14,729 nucleotides of DNA, from NCBI GenBank assembly GCA_031292735.1, contig JARLGP010000094.1, forward strand, positions 1 to 14,729, in the 5' to 3' direction. The notes beneath the pieces are model-generated. The model ran no database searches. It was not told the DNA's origin and worked only from the letters and a program-made list of their open reading frames with translations. The position numbers were made by a program, and so were the translations under genes. The DNA is from Holophaga sp. GTDB lineage: Bacteria; Acidobacteriota; Holophagae; Holophagales; Holophagaceae. Shown here in pieces: positions 13,470-14,729 of this stretch (the first letter of the stretch is position 1; every line of letters starts with the position of its first letter).

Positions 13470-14252
13470 ATGCCGCATTCCCTTCGTGGCCGTGCCAGCA
13501 CGCTCCTGGCCTGCCTGGCGCTGCTGCTGGCGTTCGGCGGTTGTGCCCGGGGTCCCGCCACCCGTTCCAGGCCCGCCGAACGCAAGGAAGCGGCCATCCC
13601 CCGGCTGGGCTTCACCATCCAGGCCGGGGCCTTCGCCAAGCCCGAGAACGCCGCGCGGCTGGCGGAGCGGCTGCAGACCCTGGGGCTGAACGCGGTCTAC
13701 TACGCCTCCGCGCCCGAAGGGGCCCCGCACCGGCTGTACCGGGTGCGCTTCGGGGATTTCCCCACCCGCGAGGCGGCCCGGGCCCGGGCCGAGGCCCTGC
13801 GCGCCTCGGAGGTGATCGAGGCGTTCTACATCGTCGCCCCGGAGGAGCCGCCGCTGGCCGGCCCGAGCCCCCAGGACGAGGACGGAACCCGCGCCAACCT
13901 GGTGGCCACCGCCAACAACTACCTGGGCGTTCCCTACCTGTGGGGCGGCACCAGCGACGCCGGGTTCGACTGCAGCGGGCTGACCATGGCGGTCTACCGG
14001 CTCAACGGGCTGCAACTGCCGCGCTCTTCCCGGGACCAGTTCGCCCGGGGCACCCCGGTGACGCTCGCCGAGGCGCGCAAGGGCGACCTGCTGTTCTTCA
14101 CCACCAACCACGCCGGCACCGTCTCCCACGTGGGGATCTACGTGGGCGGCGAGACCTTCATCCACGCCCCCAAGCACGGCCGGAAGATCAGCCGGGAAAG
14201 GCTGTCCGCCTACTACCGGGACCGCCTGGTGGGCGTGCGCAGCTACATCTAG
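13470..14252 (+). CDS. lipoprotein peptidoglycan hydrolase with SPOR and NlpC/P60 domains
   Basis: Predicted periplasmic, lipid-anchored cell-wall endopeptidase of 260 residues. The ATG at 13470 has GAGG (13458-13461) eight bases upstream and places a proper signal at the start: RGR, a hydrophobic core, then FGGC with the lipidation Cys25 (Phe at -3 is less usual). Residues about 45-123 form a SPOR domain (GFTIQAGAFAKPENAARLAE, later YRVRFGDFPTREAARARAEA), which in characterised proteins binds glycan strands stripped of stem peptides. After a Pro/Asp linker, residues about 140-260 form an NlpC/P60 domain with the complete Cys168 (GFDCSGL), His220 (VSHVGIYVG), His232 (FIHAPK) triad; the family cuts D-Glu to diamino-acid bonds in stem peptides. 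A septal or wall-remodelling role is inferred. The pilin gene follows after 164 bases. Confidence 0.92.
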   Translation: MPHSLRGRASTLLACLALLLAFGGCARGPATRSRPAERKEAAIPRLGFTIQAGAFAKPENAARLAERLQTLGLNAVYYASAPEGAPHRLYRVRFGDFPTREAARARAEALRASEVIEAFYIVAPEEPPLAGPSPQDEDGTRANLVATANNYLGVPYLWGGTSDAGFDCSGLTMAVYRLNGLQLPRSSRDQFARGTPVTLAEARKGDLLFFTTNHAGTVSHVGIYVGGETFIHAPKHGRKISRERLSAYYRDRLVGVRSYI

Positions 14253-14416
14253 GAAAAAAGTTAGGCGTAACCCCGGAACCATCCGGCGGTTCCACGCATG
14301 AATCAAGCAGCCCGCCGCATGAGCGAGGGCCTCATCCGTCGCGATGGGATGAACTCAACTTCTGCCGACCGGACTCGTCCGTTCGGTCGTCAAAACCTCA
14401 ACCATAGGAAAAAGGA
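14253..14416 (+). promoter_or_regulatory. non-coding leader before the pseudopilin gene with several potential hairpins
   Basis: This 164-base gap, less GC-rich at both ends, holds several short inverted repeats: GGAACC/GGTTCC (14275-14280 with 14288-14293), ATGAG/CTCAT (14319-14323 with 14331-14335), TCATCC/GGATGA (14332-14337 with 14347-14352) and CGACCG/CGGTCG (14366-14371 with 14384-14389). The second and third share bases and cannot form together. None is followed by a U-run, so they are not standard terminators. I looked for the GEMM c-di-GMP riboswitch core often found before pilin genes and did not see it. AGGA (14406-14409) is the ribosome site of the pilin. Promoter position unclear. 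Confidence 0.3.
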
Positions 14417-14729
14417 ATGAACAAGCAAAGAGGGTTCACCCTGGTGGAAGCCGCGGTGGCCATTGGCGTGGTGGGGATCCTTTCGGGCATCATCATCCCC
14501 ATGGTCCTGCGCAACATCCGCTCGGCCCAGATCGCCCGGGCCAAGAACGACATCCATGTGCTGGCCGCCGCCATGGCCGCCCAGCTGCGGGACACCGGAA
14601 CCCGCCCCGTCGCCGCCGGCGGCCCGGGCGGCGCCACCGGCGTCGCCCACGCGGTGTGGTGCTCGGACGGCGCCGAGCCGTACCTGGGGCCGCCCGCGCT
14701 GCCCGGCGGCGGCCCCGTGGCCGTGCCGC
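14417..14729 (+). CDS. type II secretion/type IV pilus pseudopilin, GspG-like, 3' end missing
   Basis: The first 104 residues of a prepilin; the gene runs off the window. The ATG at 14417 has AGGA (14406-14409) seven bases upstream. The class III signal is textbook: MNKQRG, with cleavage by prepilin peptidase expected after Gly6, then FTLVE with the conserved Glu at position +5 of the mature protein, then a hydrophobic helix to about residue 30 (AVAIGVVGILSGIIIPMV). The following helix, AKNDIHVLAAAMAAQLRDTG (residues 42-61), resembles the GspG pattern of helix plus D-T-G turn, so a major pseudopilin of a type II secretion system is the best guess; a type IV pilin-like minor pilin is the alternative. 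No upstream partner of the system is in the window, so identity depends on what follows. Confidence 0.85.
   Translation, partial: MNKQRGFTLVEAAVAIGVVGILSGIIIPMVLRNIRSAQIARAKNDIHVLAAAMAAQLRDTGTRPVAAGGPGGATGVAHAVWCSDGAEPYLGPPALPGGGPVAVP

Noticed and set aside
14253..14416. GEMM (c-di-GMP) riboswitch before the pilin gene
   Set aside because: The conserved core segments of the GEMM aptamer are not present.

Overview
High-GC (roughly 70 percent by eye) bacterial chromosomal DNA, densely packed with genes. Three things point to a Gram-negative (diderm) cell: an LplT-like lysophospholipid transporter, lipoproteins with type II signal peptides including a SPOR/NlpC-P60 hydrolase, and a type II secretion/type IV pilus pseudopilin. 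Several genes start with GTG or TTG. The gene set (two-subunit iron-sulfur serine dehydratase, GspG-like pilin, free-standing LplT) would fit an acidobacterium of the Holophaga/Geothrix kind. That is only a guess, because there is no rRNA or other phylogenetic marker here.

Layout. 1-2242 (+): the 3' part of truA, then sdaAB and sdaAA (L-serine to pyruvate and ammonia), tightly spaced. 2322-2918 (+): a GNAT acetyltransferase. 2902-3848 (-): an uncharacterised membrane protein with a clear internal duplication, followed by an unlisted 37-residue single-span membrane peptide with a very good ribosome binding site. 3968-6570 (+): an LplT-like MFS protein and a class V PLP enzyme of the SufS fold that lacks the catalytic cysteine. 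6727-7670 (+): a near-consensus sigma-70 promoter in an AT-rich island driving a lipoprotein with a His-Pro repeat loop. 7662-9700 (-): two uncharacterised genes in one operon, apparently transcribed without a leader. 9814-13427 (+): map, ispE and an ABC-2 exporter (ATPase plus permease), with overlapping or nearly touching ends. 13470-14252 (+): a SPOR plus NlpC/P60 lipoprotein with its own promoter. 14417-14729 (+): a pseudopilin cut by the window end, preceded by a 164-base leader with several potential hairpins.

Together this is mostly core metabolism (tRNA modification, N-terminal methionine removal, isoprenoid precursor synthesis, serine catabolism) mixed with envelope functions (phospholipid recycling, export, peptidoglycan hydrolysis, pilin). 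I see no transposon, phage, CRISPR array, tRNA or rRNA, and no convincing intrinsic terminator with a U-tract. No stretch above 300 bases lacks a gene. The least explained parts are the small membrane peptide with its duplicated membrane partner, the two-gene unknown operon at 7662-9700, and the pilin leader. I do not see a clear new multi-gene system.
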